The notes: generated by a model not told the origin, from the sequence alone. DNA of 64,000 nucleotides from Bacillus sp. JCM 19041 (GCA_001310375.1 BAXC01000002.1:19757-83756); one strand, 5' to 3'. Shown: positions 1 through 9,440, numbered from the stretch's first letter. Numbers and translations are program-made.

Positions 1-1
1 T

Positions 2-451
2 GGTCTACTAAAAGCAGCAGAGAAACGTGGTGTACGTACTGTGTCCATTTGTTGTAATAAAGGGGCGGAAATGAGTCAATATGCATCTGTAGCGATTGAG
101 TTGGAAACGGGCGCGGAAGTATTGACTGGTTCTACTCGATTAAAAGCTGGTACAGCTCAAAAGCTTGTGTTAAATATGATTTCAACCGCGTCAATGATAG
201 GGATTGGTAAAGTCTATCAAAATCTGATGGTAGATGTACAACCAACAAACAAAAAATTAGTTGAGCGGTCAAAGCGTATTATTATGGAAGCAACCGAGGC
301 TAGTTATGAAGAGGCAAGTTTAGCTTTTGAAAAAGCAAAAGGGCATGTGAAAACAGCGATTGTGATGGTTTTGCTGGATTGTAAATATGAAGAAGCAGTT
401 AACCAATTAGAAAAAAATAAGGGGTTTATTCGGAGAACAGTAGAAAATTAA
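2..451 (+). CDS. murQ: N-acetylmuramic acid 6-phosphate etherase, C-terminal part (5' truncated by window edge)
   Basis: MurQ splits the lactyl ether of MurNAc-6-phosphate, giving GlcNAc-6-phosphate and D-lactate in the cytoplasm during cell-wall recycling. The 149 visible residues hold the family's C-terminal SIS-fold end, including the hallmark stretch [14 protein letters not shown] and then [21 protein letters not shown] sequence, followed by a small helical UBA-like tail. The frame is open from base 2, so the true start lies outside the window. A PTS permease and a MupG homologue follow closely, which fits a MurNAc operon. Confidence 0.93.
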   Translation, partial: GLLKAAEKRGVRTVSICCNKGAEMSQYASVAIELETGAEVLTGSTRLKAGTAQKLVLNMISTASMIGIGKVYQNLMVDVQPTNKKLVERSKRIIMEATEASYEEASLAFEKAKGHVKTAIVMVLLDCKYEEAVNQLEKNKGFIRRTVEN

Positions 452-472
452 CGGGGAAAGAGGGCGGTTTTG

Positions 473-1828
473 ATGAATAAAGATCAACGCATGGCTTCTG
501 AAATCCTAAAACATATTGGAGGCAAAGAAAATATTGAGAGCTTAACGAACTGTATGACACGTGTTCGTATTGCTGCTAAAGACGATAGCCTCGTAAATAA
601 AGACGAATTGAAAAAAAATTGATGGGGTCATGGGTGTTGTCGAAGATGATACATGGCAAGTAGTTGTTGGACCAGGAACGGTGAATGCAGTTACAGATGA
701 AATGAAAAAAATGACTGGATCTCAAAAGGAACTGTCATTTGAAGAGAGAAGTGCTTTGGATCAAGCAGACCGGAAAAAGAAAAACAAGACGCCGTTTAAA
801 CAGTTTCTGCGTAGGCTTGGGAATATCTTCATTCCGTTAATTCCAGGCCTTGTCGCATCAGGGATAATTAATGGAGTCGCTCAATTTATTATAAATACTG
901 GCGTACAAGCAGCTGATCACACATGGTTACAATTAATGACCATTCTTGGAGGAGGCTTGTTTACGTATTTAGCAATTATGGTCGGATGGAATACGGCGAA
1001 GGAGTTTGGTGGTACTCCTGTACTTGGAGCAATAGCAGGGATGTTTATTTTTAACCCAGCTCTTGCAGAAGTGACAATCTTTGGAGAACAACTACAACCA
1101 GGGCGAGGTGGGTTGTTTGGAGTGATTTTTGCTGCATGGTTGATAGTTTTCTTTGAGCGGCATATCCGTAAAGTAGTACCTCGTTCAGTTGATATTATTT
1201 TCACATCACTTTTTACTGTTCTTATAGTAGGTGCCCTCTCTATCTATGCAATTATGCCTGTAGCAGGCGTGCTAGCGGAAGGGATTACATCAGGGATTAA
1301 TGCGGTTTTAAGTTTTGGTGGTCCACTGGCTGGCGCATTGATGGCAGGATTTTTCTTGCCGCTTGTTATGGTTGGTCTACATCACGGGCTCACGCCAATT
1401 CATGCGGAGTTAATTAATGCGTTTAATTTTACAACATTACTTCCAATCCTGCTATGGCGGGCGCTGGTCAAGTAGGTGCTGCAATCGCGATATTTATAAA
1501 AACACGCAACCAACGCTTGCGAAATATTATTAAGGGTGGTTTGCCAGTTGGGTTTCTTGGGATTGGTGAACCATTGCTTTACGGTGTCACGTTGCCACTT
1601 GGTCGACCGTTTATTACAGCTAGTATGGGAGCGGCTATAGGCGGGGCTGTGCAAGCAATGTTTACGACAGGTGCTTTAGGAATAGGGGTTTCTGGATTGT
1701 CGCTTACACCATTAATCGCAGAAGGAAAGTATTTGCAGTACTTAATAGGCATTGGACTTGCTTATTTATTTGGTTTTATTTTCACCTATTTATTTGGTTT
1801 TAGAGATGAAATGGCGAAGGATATTTAA
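473..1828 (+). CDS. murP: PTS EIIBC, MurNAc-specific (two frameshifts)
   Basis: Probable MurNAc-specific PTS permease that imports and phosphorylates MurNAc-containing sugars, supplying MurQ just upstream. The N-terminal EIIB domain carries the phosphorylatable Cys27 in [10 protein letters not shown]. The EIIC membrane domain follows from about residue 100, with several hydrophobic helices and the [12 protein letters not shown] and GEPLLYG motifs of the EIIC active loop. No EIIA domain is present, as is usual for MurP. The frame breaks at about 617, where a run of eight A has one base too many, and again at about 1455, where one base is missing before [11 protein letters not shown]. With both repaired the length is about 450 residues, the family norm. 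The start is ATG 473, 21 bp after murQ stops. Confidence 0.85.
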
Positions 1829-1849
1829 ACATTTGGTGGTGATGGAAAG

Positions 1850-2905
1850 ATGAAACTAGGGGTTTCTGTCTATTTAGCTCAACCATTTTCAATGCAAGAG
1901 AATTATCTACGAAAGGCAAAAGCAAACGGGTTTAAAGTGCTATTCACGTCATTGCATATCCCAGAAGACGATGTCTCATTCTATTCGGAGCGATTAAAGC
2001 AAGTAGCATTGTTTGCAAAACAATATGATATGGAACTTGTTTGTGATGTCTCGCCTCAGTCTCTAGAGCATTTAAATATGTCATGGGATCAAGTCGCTGA
2101 TCTTACGGAATGGGGTGTAACAGGTCTACGGATCGATTATGGGATTAATCCAGAAACAGTAGCTAGGATAGCAAAGAAGATGGATATCATTTTAAACGCT
2201 AGTACTTTACGTGATGAAGAAATAACAGCATTTATTAAGGCGGGTGTCGCGCCTGATCAAGTGGAAGTATGGCATAATTTTTATCCTCGTCCCGAAACGG
2301 GGCTTGGAAGAGAAGATTTTCGCCAATTGAATAGGCGTTTGCGAGAATATGGCTATTCAGTTATGGCATTTATTCCTGGAGATGTACCTCGAGGACCACT
2401 ATACACTGGGTTACCTACTTTGGAAGATCATAGAGAATGGTCTCCGTTCGCGGCGTTTCTTGATCTATTTATAGGAGAAGGCGTTGAGACAGTTCTTGTT
2501 GGAGATCTGGCACTGTCAGATGAAAGCTTTGAACAATTTCGCCTGTTTGTAGAAGTTAATTCTATATTATTACGGGCCAAAGCAAGCTATGTTGATACCG
2601 ATCTGGAAGAAGTACATGTGAATCGCAACGATGTAGCACGTGATGTGCTGCGATCAGCGGAATCAAGATCGTTAGCTACTTATGGGAGAAGAACTGTAAC
2701 GCCCGAGAATACTTCTGCTAGGCCTGTAGGGACAATCACGATTGATAATTCCCGCTATGGACGTTATCAAGGCGAACTGCAAGTAACAAAAAGAGATTTG
2801 CCAGCTGATGAAAGGGTTAATGTGGTAGGACGAGTAATTGCGCAAGACCGACCGTTGCTTCAACAGATAAAAGGTGGGCAAAAATGGCAGTTTAAATGGA
2901 TGTAA
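1850..2905 (+). CDS. mupG: MupG-family 6-phospho-N-acetylmuramidase (DUF871)
   Basis: A 351-residue intact protein of the DUF871/MupG family. It has an N-terminal TIM barrel that begins KLGVSVYLAQPFSMQENYLRKA and a C-terminal cyclophilin-like barrel (about residues 230-351). In B. subtilis MupG hydrolyses MurNAc-6P-GlcNAc, the product of MurP import, to MurNAc-6P and GlcNAc, so it sits logically with murQ and murP. The start ATG follows GGTGGTGATGG. The gene ends one base before a strong hairpin, making it the last gene of the operon. Confidence 0.88.
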   Translation: MKLGVSVYLAQPFSMQENYLRKAKANGFKVLFTSLHIPEDDVSFYSERLKQVALFAKQYDMELVCDVSPQSLEHLNMSWDQVADLTEWGVTGLRIDYGINPETVARIAKKMDIILNASTLRDEEITAFIKAGVAPDQVEVWHNFYPRPETGLGREDFRQLNRRLREYGYSVMAFIPGDVPRGPLYTGLPTLEDHREWSPFAAFLDLFIGEGVETVLVGDLALSDESFEQFRLFVEVNSILLRAKASYVDTDLEEVHVNRNDVARDVLRSAESRSLATYGRRTVTPENTSARPVGTITIDNSRYGRYQGELQVTKRDLPADERVNVVGRVIAQDRPLLQQIKGGQKWQFKWM

Positions 2906-2935
2906 AGAAGCAGAGATCTCTGCTTCTTTTTATTA
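2905..2935 (+). terminator. Rho-independent terminator after mupG
   Basis: Perfect 12-bp inverted repeat (AAGAAGCAGAGA / TCTCTGCTTCTT) with no loop bases, followed by TTTATT. It ends the murQPG operon and lies between convergent genes. Confidence 0.9.
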
Positions 2936-2947
2936 TTTAATGGCTAG

Positions 2948-3277
2948 TTAATTCTTGCTAGTAAAGATGTTTAACGAAATGACGCCACCTATAATAAGGA
3001 TCAAGCCTAGGAGCGTTTGCATTGTGATGGTTTCATTAAACAAGAAAAAACCTACTAATGCGGTTAAAGCGGTCCCACTACCAGCCCAGACGGAATAAGC
3101 AAAAGATAGAGGTAATGTAATGATTGCTTTCGCTAATAAGAAAAAAGCGACCCCAAAGCCGACGATTACAAAAAGGCTTGGTATAAAGTTTGTGAATCCA
3201 TTAGACAGTTTTAAACTCGTTGTCCCAATAACTTCGAAAAAAATCGCACATGCAAGATAAATAGAAGCTCGAAGCAT
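2948..3277 (-). CDS. Small multidrug resistance (SMR) transporter subunit
   Basis: A 109-residue, four-helix SMR protein. It keeps the key membrane glutamate (Glu15 in CAIFFEVIGTTSLK) and the YSVWAGSGTALT motif in helix 3. SMR proteins exchange protons for cationic drugs or guanidinium-type compounds as antiparallel dimers in the cytoplasmic membrane. It follows a second SMR gene by 13 bp in the same operon, as in YkkCD/EbrAB pairs, so a heterodimer is likely. The operon is headed by a TetR gene. Confidence 0.88.
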   Translation of the reverse strand: MLRASIYLACAIFFEVIGTTSLKLSNGFTNFIPSLFVIVGFGVAFFLLAKAIITLPLSFAYSVWAGSGTALTALVGFFLFNETITMQTLLGLILIIGGVISLNIFTSKN

Positions 3278-3290
3278 GAAGGAGCCCTCC

Positions 3291-3602
3291 TTATAAATTT
3301 AACAAGACGATGCCAGAAACAATTGCCCCCATTGAGATGATCATATTTCTATTGATTTTTTCTTTAAAGAGAAAGTACCCAATTGCGCCTGTAATAATAA
3401 CACCTAAACCACTCCAGGATGCATAACCGATTGAAAGAGGTAACTCTGTAAGGGAAATCGCAAATAAATAAAGGGCGAGCAAATAGGTGGAAATCGCAAG
3501 TACTGTAGGTTTAAATATGGAGAATCCATACGATTTCTTTAAATAATAATCGCCAACGGAAGCGATCATTGTTGACAGAATAAGCAGCATGATGAAATAC
3601 AT
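3291..3602 (-). CDS. SMR transporter subunit with Asp replacing the conserved Glu
   Basis: Paired SMR subunit of 103 residues from the ATG at 3602, chosen because GGGGAGG lies directly upstream and a longer reading would start inside it. The four hydrophobic helices and the helix-3 motif YASWSGLGVIITG are present. The position aligned with the universally conserved helix-1 Glu is Asp18 (ASVGDYYLKKSYG). Asp at that site changes proton coupling in EmrE, so this subunit may act mainly as a partner of the Glu15 subunit encoded just downstream. An inverted repeat lies 23 bp upstream of the start. Confidence 0.85.
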   Translation of the reverse strand: MYFIMLLILSTMIASVGDYYLKKSYGFSIFKPTVLAISTYLLALYLFAISLTELPLSIGYASWSGLGVIITGAIGYFLFKEKINRNMIISMGAIVSGIVLLNL

Positions 3603-3624
3603 AAAAAAACCTCCCCTTCCCAAA

Positions 3625-3638
3625 ACCGTCCAGACGGT
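3625..3638 (-). promoter_or_regulatory. Probable TetR operator before the SMR pair
   Basis: Perfect inverted repeat ACCGTC-CA-GACGGT just upstream of the first SMR start. It shares ACCGTCCAG with the element inside the tetR promoter at 4232-4243. A possible -10 (TACAAT, minus strand, about 3643-3648) lies right next to it, so a bound repressor would block this internal promoter. Confidence 0.7.
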
Positions 3639-3658
3639 CTTTTTATTGTAGTGAAAAG

Positions 3659-3676
3659 ATCCGCTTAAAAGCGGAT
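3659..3676 (-). terminator. Hairpin between tetR and the SMR genes
   Basis: Perfect 8-bp arms ATCCGCTT / AAGCGGAT around AA, followed on the minus strand by CTTTTC. It is probably a weak or partial terminator after tetR, leaving the SMR pair to its own promoter. Confidence 0.5.
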
Positions 3677-3684
3677 ACCCGACA

Positions 3685-4203
3685 TTACATTTTATTTTCC
3701 GTCATTTTTTTAACTATCTTTGTCAATTGTTGCTTTTGAGTCTCGGTTATTGGTTCAAGACCAAATAAGTCAGAAAACCATAGGCCATTACAAATGAGGC
3801 GAATAAGCAATGCTTCTTCTCCCACTTCAGATTCAAGTTCAGTATGCCACTCCTTAAATTTCCTTTGTAGTGGTTGTAATAGGTCACTTTGATATGTACG
3901 GGCAGCGACCATTGTTGTGTTTAATGAAGCAAAATTCGGGTCATCGGTTGCTTTAAAAGAGGCTAAATAATAACGCATTGCAAAAGATAAATCTTCTTTC
4001 TTGTGCTCAAGCAACTCTTCCCATCCCTCGGTAACGCCACCGATCATCCCTTTCAATAATGCTTCTTTTGAAGGAAAATGATAGAGAAGCCCACCTTTAC
4101 TTACTCCAGCTTGTTTTGCCACTTCATCGAGCGTTAATTCTTGTATATTTTTTGTCTCTACTATGCGATAGGCTGCTAATAGAATGGATTGTTTTTTTGA
4201 CAC
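3685..4203 (-). CDS. TetR-family repressor of the SMR operon
   Basis: A 172-residue TetR regulator. The N-terminal helix-turn-helix lies at about residues 22-46 (LTLDEVAKQAGVSKGGLLYHFPSKEALLKGM), followed by an all-helical TetR_C ligand domain. It lies upstream of two SMR genes on the same strand. Near-identical operator elements occur in its own promoter and in front of the SMR pair, which indicates autoregulation and drug-responsive control of efflux. The inducer cannot be told from sequence. Confidence 0.85.
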   Translation of the reverse strand: MSKKQSILLAAYRIVETKNIQELTLDEVAKQAGVSKGGLLYHFPSKEALLKGMIGGVTEGWEELLEHKKEDLSFAMRYYLASFKATDDPNFASLNTTMVAARTYQSDLLQPLQRKFKEWHTELESEVGEEALLIRLICNGLWFSDLFGLEPITETQKQQLTKIVKKMTENKM

Positions 4204-4223
4204 GAACTCACCTCAATGAAATA

Positions 4224-4252
4224 ACTGTACCAACTGGACGGTTCTGTGTCAA
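4224..4252 (-). promoter_or_regulatory. tetR promoter with embedded operator
   Basis: On the minus strand TTGACA (4252-4247), a 17-bp spacer and TACAGT (4229-4224) form a strong sigma-A promoter for tetR. The imperfect palindrome AACTGGACGGTT (4232-4243) lies inside the spacer and shares ACCGTCCAG (opposite strand) with the operator at 3625-3638, which fits autorepression. Confidence 0.75.
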
Positions 4253-4335
4253 ATTCATTTAGTGCGAAATGATGGAACTTCTTTCTTAATTGTATCGTAT
4301 AATTAAGACAGGAAATTAAAGGGGAGAGTGGGGAA

Positions 4336-6711
4336 ATGATAAAACGAAAACGGATTTGGTTTGTGGCGATGATGCTTCTACTGTTGACTACATTCCTTCC
4401 TACACAAGCAATAGCTGAGGTAGCTGTTGATGACGAGGCGGAATTTTCACAGCGAATGAAAAAAACACGATTGAATCAGAAGGATCAGATACATATTTCA
4501 ATTATTACGTGCAGACTGTACCAACGATTGGGGACCAAGACGTAAGTGAAGCAGGTAGATTTGATAGAAGAAGTCAGCCCACAGTATGATCTTGGTATTT
4601 TAATTGTAGAAGATACGTCAGATATTTACTTAAGTGTGATGATTGGTACAGAAGCCGATGAGTTAATTGCAGGCGATGAGACCTCTATTATTGAGAAGAC
4701 ATTTATTCCTGCTGCGGTAGATGGTCAAATGGGGCAAGGCGTTACAGATCTTATAAGCCATATTGAAAGCTTACAAACAAGTTCAGCAATGGCTGTTTAT
4801 TGGATCATTGGAATTCTTGCGGGTGGCGCAGTTCTCATTTTTGTCCTTGTTCTTGTATCAAAAAGTCGTGCGAAAAAGAAACGAAGTGAACAAGCCGAAG
4901 AACTGAAAGGTCGTCAAAAACGCGTACTAGCAGATGTACTCGAGCCATATCATCAGGCGAATGAGCGAAGCGAGTTAAGTAGAGGGAAAACCCAGCAACA
5001 GTTCATTGATTTGCAGCAAGAGTTTTTCACGCTTTTAACAAATGCCAAGGACCAAGAGCAAGAAATTGATCGTTGGGGCGATCAAGCGAAAGGCATGAAA
5101 AAAGGTGAATTCATGAAGGATCTGCGTCAATTCAATGAGAACGTTGAGTCACAAGAAAAAGAGCTCGCAGATAAAACAGAGCGTTTAAAAGTGATGATTG
5201 ATGAGGAGATGAAAACAGCTGCGCTGATTAAAGGATTGGAGGAGCAGGTTAAAGGTGTTCGAAAACACGCAGAAGAAGTGCAACAATCATCTGGATTATC
5301 TTTAGGTAAATTGTTTCAAGATGTGGAAACCGCAGAAGAGAAGCTGGGTGAAGTTGTAGCAGCAGAAGATGCGTTTGATTTCTTATCTGCTTCAGCTTTA
5401 GTTAACGGTGGAAGGGATGCCGTTCAATTAGCAGAGACCCATGTTTCGATGATCGATATCTTAATTGAGAAAAGCAAGGCGGTACATGCACAAGCAGACG
5501 AACAAGAAAAAACAGTGAAACAGATTGTGCAAGATGAAGGGCTAATGTTGGTTGACGAAGACCCGTATGCGTTACTTCAAGGAGCGCGAGATGCTTATCC
5601 TAAATTTGAACGGGTTTTGGCAGAAGGGGATGCGGCGCGAGCACAACAACTTTTTGAGTCTATAACCCAAGCTATAAAAGAAGCAAAAACACGGGTAGAA
5701 CTCCTTATTCAATACCGTAATCAAACGATCGAGTCTCTTAAGAAGTTGACGAAAGAATTACCGAGCTTCCAAAGACTTGATGGACGATTTAAGGCTGAAT
5801 TTGAAAAGTTACGTTCCGCTTATGCGGTCATTCATTGGGATGGGTTAAGCGATGCTTATGAAGAATTACAAATAATTGCTACTGACGTTGCAAGCAAACT
5901 TCCAACCATCGCTACATTAGTAGATGAGAACAAGCAGCAGTATAAGCAAGCCCACTCGGAAATGGAAGACGTACTTTCACGTTTTGAAACAATGAATACA
6001 TTATTTAACAAGTGCTTCAATACGTATGAAACACTTGAGATAAAGAAAATCGATTTGAAAAAGAAGTTGAGCAGCTTGAGACAAGAGCTTCAAGAGATTG
6101 AGAAGGAGGCGAGTCAACAGTATCTTTCCGTCATAACAGCGGATTCATCACAGGTGGAACGCTCCCTCCAATCAGTTGAGCAGTTAATGAACCAGAAGCC
6201 AATTGATTTGCAGGCAAGCGAAAAACAATTTCAAGAAGCAAAACAAGCTGTTGATCGATTGCGTACTGAAGTTGACCGCTTGATTAGAGAGAAACAGCAG
6301 GTAGAACGAGAGTGGCAAGATGTATCATCCTCTTACCAGCAGATTGCTAGAAAACTAGCACTAAGTTTCAGCGGTTCCTCCTTTAGGCGGAGATTTGAAT
6401 CTGCCGAAAAGAATGTAAAACATTATTTGCACGAAGGTGCCTATGATAACGTGAGAAAAGAAATCGATATTGCCCGTCGCGTCATTGATGAGATGCGCCA
6501 AGAAGAACGGAGAATGGCGCAAAGCGCCCAGTCTGCTGCGACGAGGCAAACAATTAGAAACGTTGGTAGAGGTGGAGGATTTGGTTCTGGAGGCGGAGGT
6601 TTTGGCTCCGGTGGTTCTTCGCGTGGTGGCTCTCGCGGGGGTGGAAGTAACTTTGGTTCCCGAGGCGGAGGAAGCAGTTTTAAAGGCCGAGGTGGCGGAC
6701 GTAAGTTTTAG
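4336..6711 (+). CDS. TPM-domain membrane protein with long coiled coil and Gly-rich tail (frameshifted)
   Basis: Order of parts: signal peptide (about residues 1-28), extracellular TPM (TPM_phosphatase-type) domain, one transmembrane helix (WIIGILAGGAVLIFVLVLV), a cytoplasmic region of about 550 residues rich in heptads and resembling EzrA-like coiled coils, and a tail of GGGFGSGG/SRGGGS repeats. At least two frameshifts fall between about 4440 and 4560. Read in three frames in turn, the segment gives a continuous TPM start containing TYFNYYVQTVPTIGDQD. Convergent pspA lies just downstream. In B. subtilis a TPM protein (YdjH) is encoded next to pspA (YdjF), so a role in envelope-stress scaffolding is inferred. 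The enzymatic activity of TPM domains is unsettled. Confidence 0.75.
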
Positions 6712-6729
6712 TCGTAACCGAGAGTGGTC

Positions 6730-6769
6730 AAAAAAGACGACCTTGATTCAAATAAGGTCGTCTTTTTTT
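6730..6769 (+). terminator. Terminator after the TPM gene
   Basis: Arms AAAAAAGACGACCTT and AAGGTCGTCTTTTTTT flank a short AT loop, a classic rho-independent terminator that may work in both directions. Confidence 0.9.
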
Positions 6770-6778
6770 ACATACACA

Positions 6779-6815
6779 TAAAAAAACCTACCGTTCTCTT
6801 TGAGAACTGGTAGGC
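6779..6815 (-). terminator. Terminator after pspA
   Basis: On the minus strand, stem CCTACCAGTTCTC / GAGAACGGTAGG (one mismatch) around AAA, followed by seven T. It lies directly after the pspA stop and faces the previous terminator. Confidence 0.85.
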
Positions 6816-6823
6816 TATAAGTG

Positions 6824-7501
6824 TTATTCGCTTTTCTGATTAAGTTTCGCTTTTAATGCCGCAAGCTCATCATCAACACCACTGCTACGGTCAAGTGCTG
6901 CAAGCTCATCATCAAGAGATTTGTTAGCACTACGCAATTCTCCTGATGCCTCTGCTTCTGCTTCCTGACGCATGACTTTTTCTTCCATCCGGCTAAAGCC
7001 GCCTTTTGCACCACTAGAGCCAATTGTAGACATTGATTCGTTTACTTTTGAACGAGCTTTTGCACTTTCAGAACGAGCTTTTAACGAGTCTTTTTTCATA
7101 TTCATATCGCGGAACTCGTCTTTCATTTCTCTTAATTTCTCTTTTAATTCTTCTGATAGGCGGGCAGCCTCGTCATGCGCTTCTTTAAGTGAGTCGCGTT
7201 GACTTTGTTGTTTGTTTTTGTCCTCCAACACTCGTCGAGCTAAATCCTCATCACCTGATTCCAGTGCTTTCATTGCTTGTTCTTCTCGTTTGGCTACAAG
7301 CTCAGCGGATTCATCGTATTGTTTCTTTAGAAGTTTGTCATTTGCTATTTGTTTAGCAACAGCTGCTTCAACTTCTGCAATGTCTTTTTCCATGTCTAAA
7401 ATGTATTGATCCAGCATTTTACTAGGATCTTCTGCTTTATTAAGCATCGAATTTAATTCAGATGAAACAACTGTACGAACACGATTAAAAAATCGAAACA
7501 T
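6824..7501 (-). CDS. pspA: PspA/IM30 (ESCRT-III-like) membrane-stress protein
   Basis: A 225-residue PspA/IM30 family protein. The N-terminal amphipathic helix (MFRFFNRVRTVVSSELN) is followed by long charged coiled-coil helices to about residue 190 and a short C-terminal segment with two LDDELAAL/VDDELAAL repeats. PspA oligomers bind and protect the cytoplasmic membrane when it is damaged. The start is supported by GGGGAGG 8 bp upstream. Its partner candidate is the convergent TPM/coiled-coil membrane protein. Confidence 0.92.
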   Translation of the reverse strand: MFRFFNRVRTVVSSELNSMLNKAEDPSKMLDQYILDMEKDIAEVEAAVAKQIANDKLLKKQYDESAELVAKREEQAMKALESGDEDLARRVLEDKNKQQSQRDSLKEAHDEAARLSEELKEKLREMKDEFRDMNMKKDSLKARSESAKARSKVNESMSTIGSSGAKGGFSRMEEKVMRQEAEAEASGELRSANKSLDDELAALDRSSGVDDELAALKAKLNQKSE

Positions 7502-7660
7502 ATTCTTTTCCTCCCCAATTTACATGCGTAATCTAACGATACCATATTGTAAAACTGATTGTTATACATACGAATCAAAATGAGAAAAGGTTTCTAATTA
7601 ATTTCTTTAATCGACTCGTGTTATGCTAAAGACAGAGATAACGATGGAGGGACATAGATT

Positions 7661-8191
7661 ATGAAAAAGCGAATTGCAATTGATATGGATGAAGTGATGG
7701 CTGACTTTAATAAGAAACATTTAACGCTGTTTAATGCAGATTATGGAGAACAGCTGACGATTGAAGATTTACACGGGAAAAAACTGCGTGAATTACGTCC
7801 AAAGCTAGAAAATGAAATCCGGAGTTACATGAAGGACCCGACTTATTTCAGAGATCTTGATATTATGCAAGATAGCCAAGAAGTGATAAAAGAATTAAGT
7901 GAGTCGTATGAAGTTTATATTGCGACAGCAGCGATGCACTTCCCAACTTCATTTACAGCTAAATATGAATGGTTACAAGAACATTTTCCATTTTTAGATG
8001 ACCAACATTTTGTTTTTTGTGGTGATAAGAGCGTGATAAAAGCTGATTATTTAATCGATGATAATCTATGGCAGCTCGAACGATTTACAGGAGAAGGAAT
8101 TTTGTATACGGCTCCACATAATATTCACGCAACCGGTTATACGCGTGTAAACAATTGGCAGGATGTAAGAGCTTATTTTCTGGAGAAATAA
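7661..8191 (+). CDS. 5'(3')-deoxyribonucleotidase-type HAD phosphatase (NT5C family)
   Basis: A 176-residue HAD-superfamily hydrolase. The N-terminal catalytic motif is DMDEVMADF (nucleophile Asp8, acid/base Asp10), and DYLIDDNLWQL near residue 126 supplies motif IV. The NT5C family dephosphorylates nucleoside monophosphates, chiefly deoxy forms, and trims nucleotide pools in the cytoplasm. GGAGGG precedes the ATG. It is followed 22 bp later by a nucleotidyltransferase gene, so the two may be co-transcribed. The substrate cannot be fixed from sequence. Confidence 0.82.
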   Translation: MKKRIAIDMDEVMADFNKKHLTLFNADYGEQLTIEDLHGKKLRELRPKLENEIRSYMKDPTYFRDLDIMQDSQEVIKELSESYEVYIATAAMHFPTSFTAKYEWLQEHFPFLDDQHFVFCGDKSVIKADYLIDDNLWQLERFTGEGILYTAPHNIHATGYTRVNNWQDVRAYFLEK

Positions 8192-8212
8192 CCAAACGTA
8201 AGGGGCGAAGGC

Positions 8213-8998
8213 ATGGAAGAAGCGATTAAAAAAGAGTTAAAAGCAATTGAGCATAATTACCAAGTGAAAATAATCTATGCTTGTGAATCAGGCAGTAGGG
8301 CATGGGGATTCCCGTCTGTGGATAGCGACTACGATGTGCGCTTCATTTATTTCCATAAGCCGGAACATTATTTATCGATTGATCCAATTGGTGTTGGCAA
8401 AAATCGCGATGTAGTTGAGGTGCCAATAAACAAAGACCTTGATATTTCCGGTTGGGATTTTACGAAAGCGGCGAAATTGCTGAGAAAATCAAACCCACCA
8501 TTACTTGAGTGGCTTCAATCAGATATTGTTTATTATGAATATAGCTCAGTAGCAGAACAGTTACGAAATATAAAGTCAGAAATGGTATCACCTAAGTCTT
8601 GTATCCACCACTATCTGAATATGGCTAATAATAATTATCGTGAGTATTTGCAAGGAGAGGTCGTTCGAATAAAAAAATATTTTTATGTGCTTCGCCCGAT
8701 ATTAGCAGCAACATGGATGATGAGGTATGATACATTTCCACCTCTTTCTTTTCAAACCCTTGTGAATCATCTTTTCCCAGAAGGTGAGTTAAAGAAACAA
8801 ATTAACCAGTTACTGGAGCGTAAAATGAGTGGGATGGAACTAGATTTGGAGAAAAGGGTTTCTATATTTCACACTTATTTCGATGAGGCGTTTGAAGAAT
8901 TAGGGAAATACGCACAGTCGATCGATGAAAATAAAGTTGACTCGACGGAGAAACTTAATTGTATGTTTCGAAGCGCTTTAAAAGAAGTATGGAAGTAA
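8213..8998 (+). CDS. YcgL-type nucleotidyltransferase (DNA polymerase beta fold)
   Basis: A 261-residue protein of the predicted nucleotidyltransferase family that includes B. subtilis YcgL. The N-terminal pol-beta signature is ESGSRAWGFPSVDSDYDVRF, with the GS motif and the metal-binding D-x-D (about residues 25-45). The C-terminal helical part, with YLNMANNNYREYLQG, is typical of the family. The physiological substrate is unknown. The gene lies 22 bp behind the deoxyribonucleotidase gene and ends at a strong terminator. Confidence 0.8.
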   Translation: MEEAIKKELKAIEHNYQVKIIYACESGSRAWGFPSVDSDYDVRFIYFHKPEHYLSIDPIGVGKNRDVVEVPINKDLDISGWDFTKAAKLLRKSNPPLLEWLQSDIVYYEYSSVAEQLRNIKSEMVSPKSCIHHYLNMANNNYREYLQGEVVRIKKYFYVLRPILAATWMMRYDTFPPLSFQTLVNHLFPEGELKKQINQLLERKMSGMELDLEKRVSIFHTYFDEAFEELGKYAQSIDENKVDSTEKLNCMFRSALKEVWK

Positions 8999-9001
8999 AT
9001 G

Positions 9002-9042
9002 AAAAAAGGAAGCCATGTTAGACAGACACAGCTTCCTTTTTT
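9002..9042. terminator. Bidirectional terminator
   Basis: AAAAAAGGAAGC and GCTTCCTTTTTT flank a 17-base loop, between the convergent nucleotidyltransferase and ferredoxin genes. Confidence 0.88.
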
Positions 9043-9043
9043 A

Positions 9044-9367
9044 TCATTCTTCCGGTCGCTTGCCGGGATCCATTTGCTCACTTGTAGCTGTGCGCAACGG
9101 TTTTACTTTTAGGTCATTCGTTACACGGATTTGACAAGACAAGCGCATGTTGTCGCCTTCGATCCCTTTCTTTGCGCGAGCGCCAGCTTCAGCTTCGCCA
9201 ATCGGTCCTGCATCCCCCTCGATGACTTCACAAAGGCATGTTGTGCAACGAGCATTTCCACCACAACGGTGAAGAATGTCTACTCCGTTGTCTTCGAGTG
9301 CAAGTACGAGTTTTTTTCCACTTTCAACTGTAAATGAATGATAACCTTCAGCGTGAATCGTAGGCAT
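9044..9367 (-). CDS. Plant-type 2Fe-2S ferredoxin
   Basis: A 107-residue [2Fe-2S] ferredoxin with cluster ligands Cys35, Cys41, Cys44 and Cys78 in the order C-x5-C-x2-C ... C (HRCGGNARCTTC, RLSCQIRV), a beta-grasp fold. It is a small soluble electron carrier. No redox partner is encoded alongside, so its role is unknown. GGGGAG precedes the ATG at 9367. Confidence 0.88.
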   Translation of the reverse strand: MPTIHAEGYHSFTVESGKKLVLALEDNGVDILHRCGGNARCTTCLCEVIEGDAGPIGEAEAGARAKKGIEGDNMRLSCQIRVTNDLKVKPLRTATSEQMDPGKRPEE

Positions 9368-9440
9368 AGTTCATAAACTCCCCTTTATGAATCAATTATG
9401 TATCTGTTTTAAGTTTAGCACGAATTGTTTCGTACTGGAA

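Noticed and set aside
600..640. Possible programmed frameshift in murP at the A-run
   Set aside because: Similar breaks occur in about two dozen unrelated genes here, so sequence error explains it better than programmed slippage.
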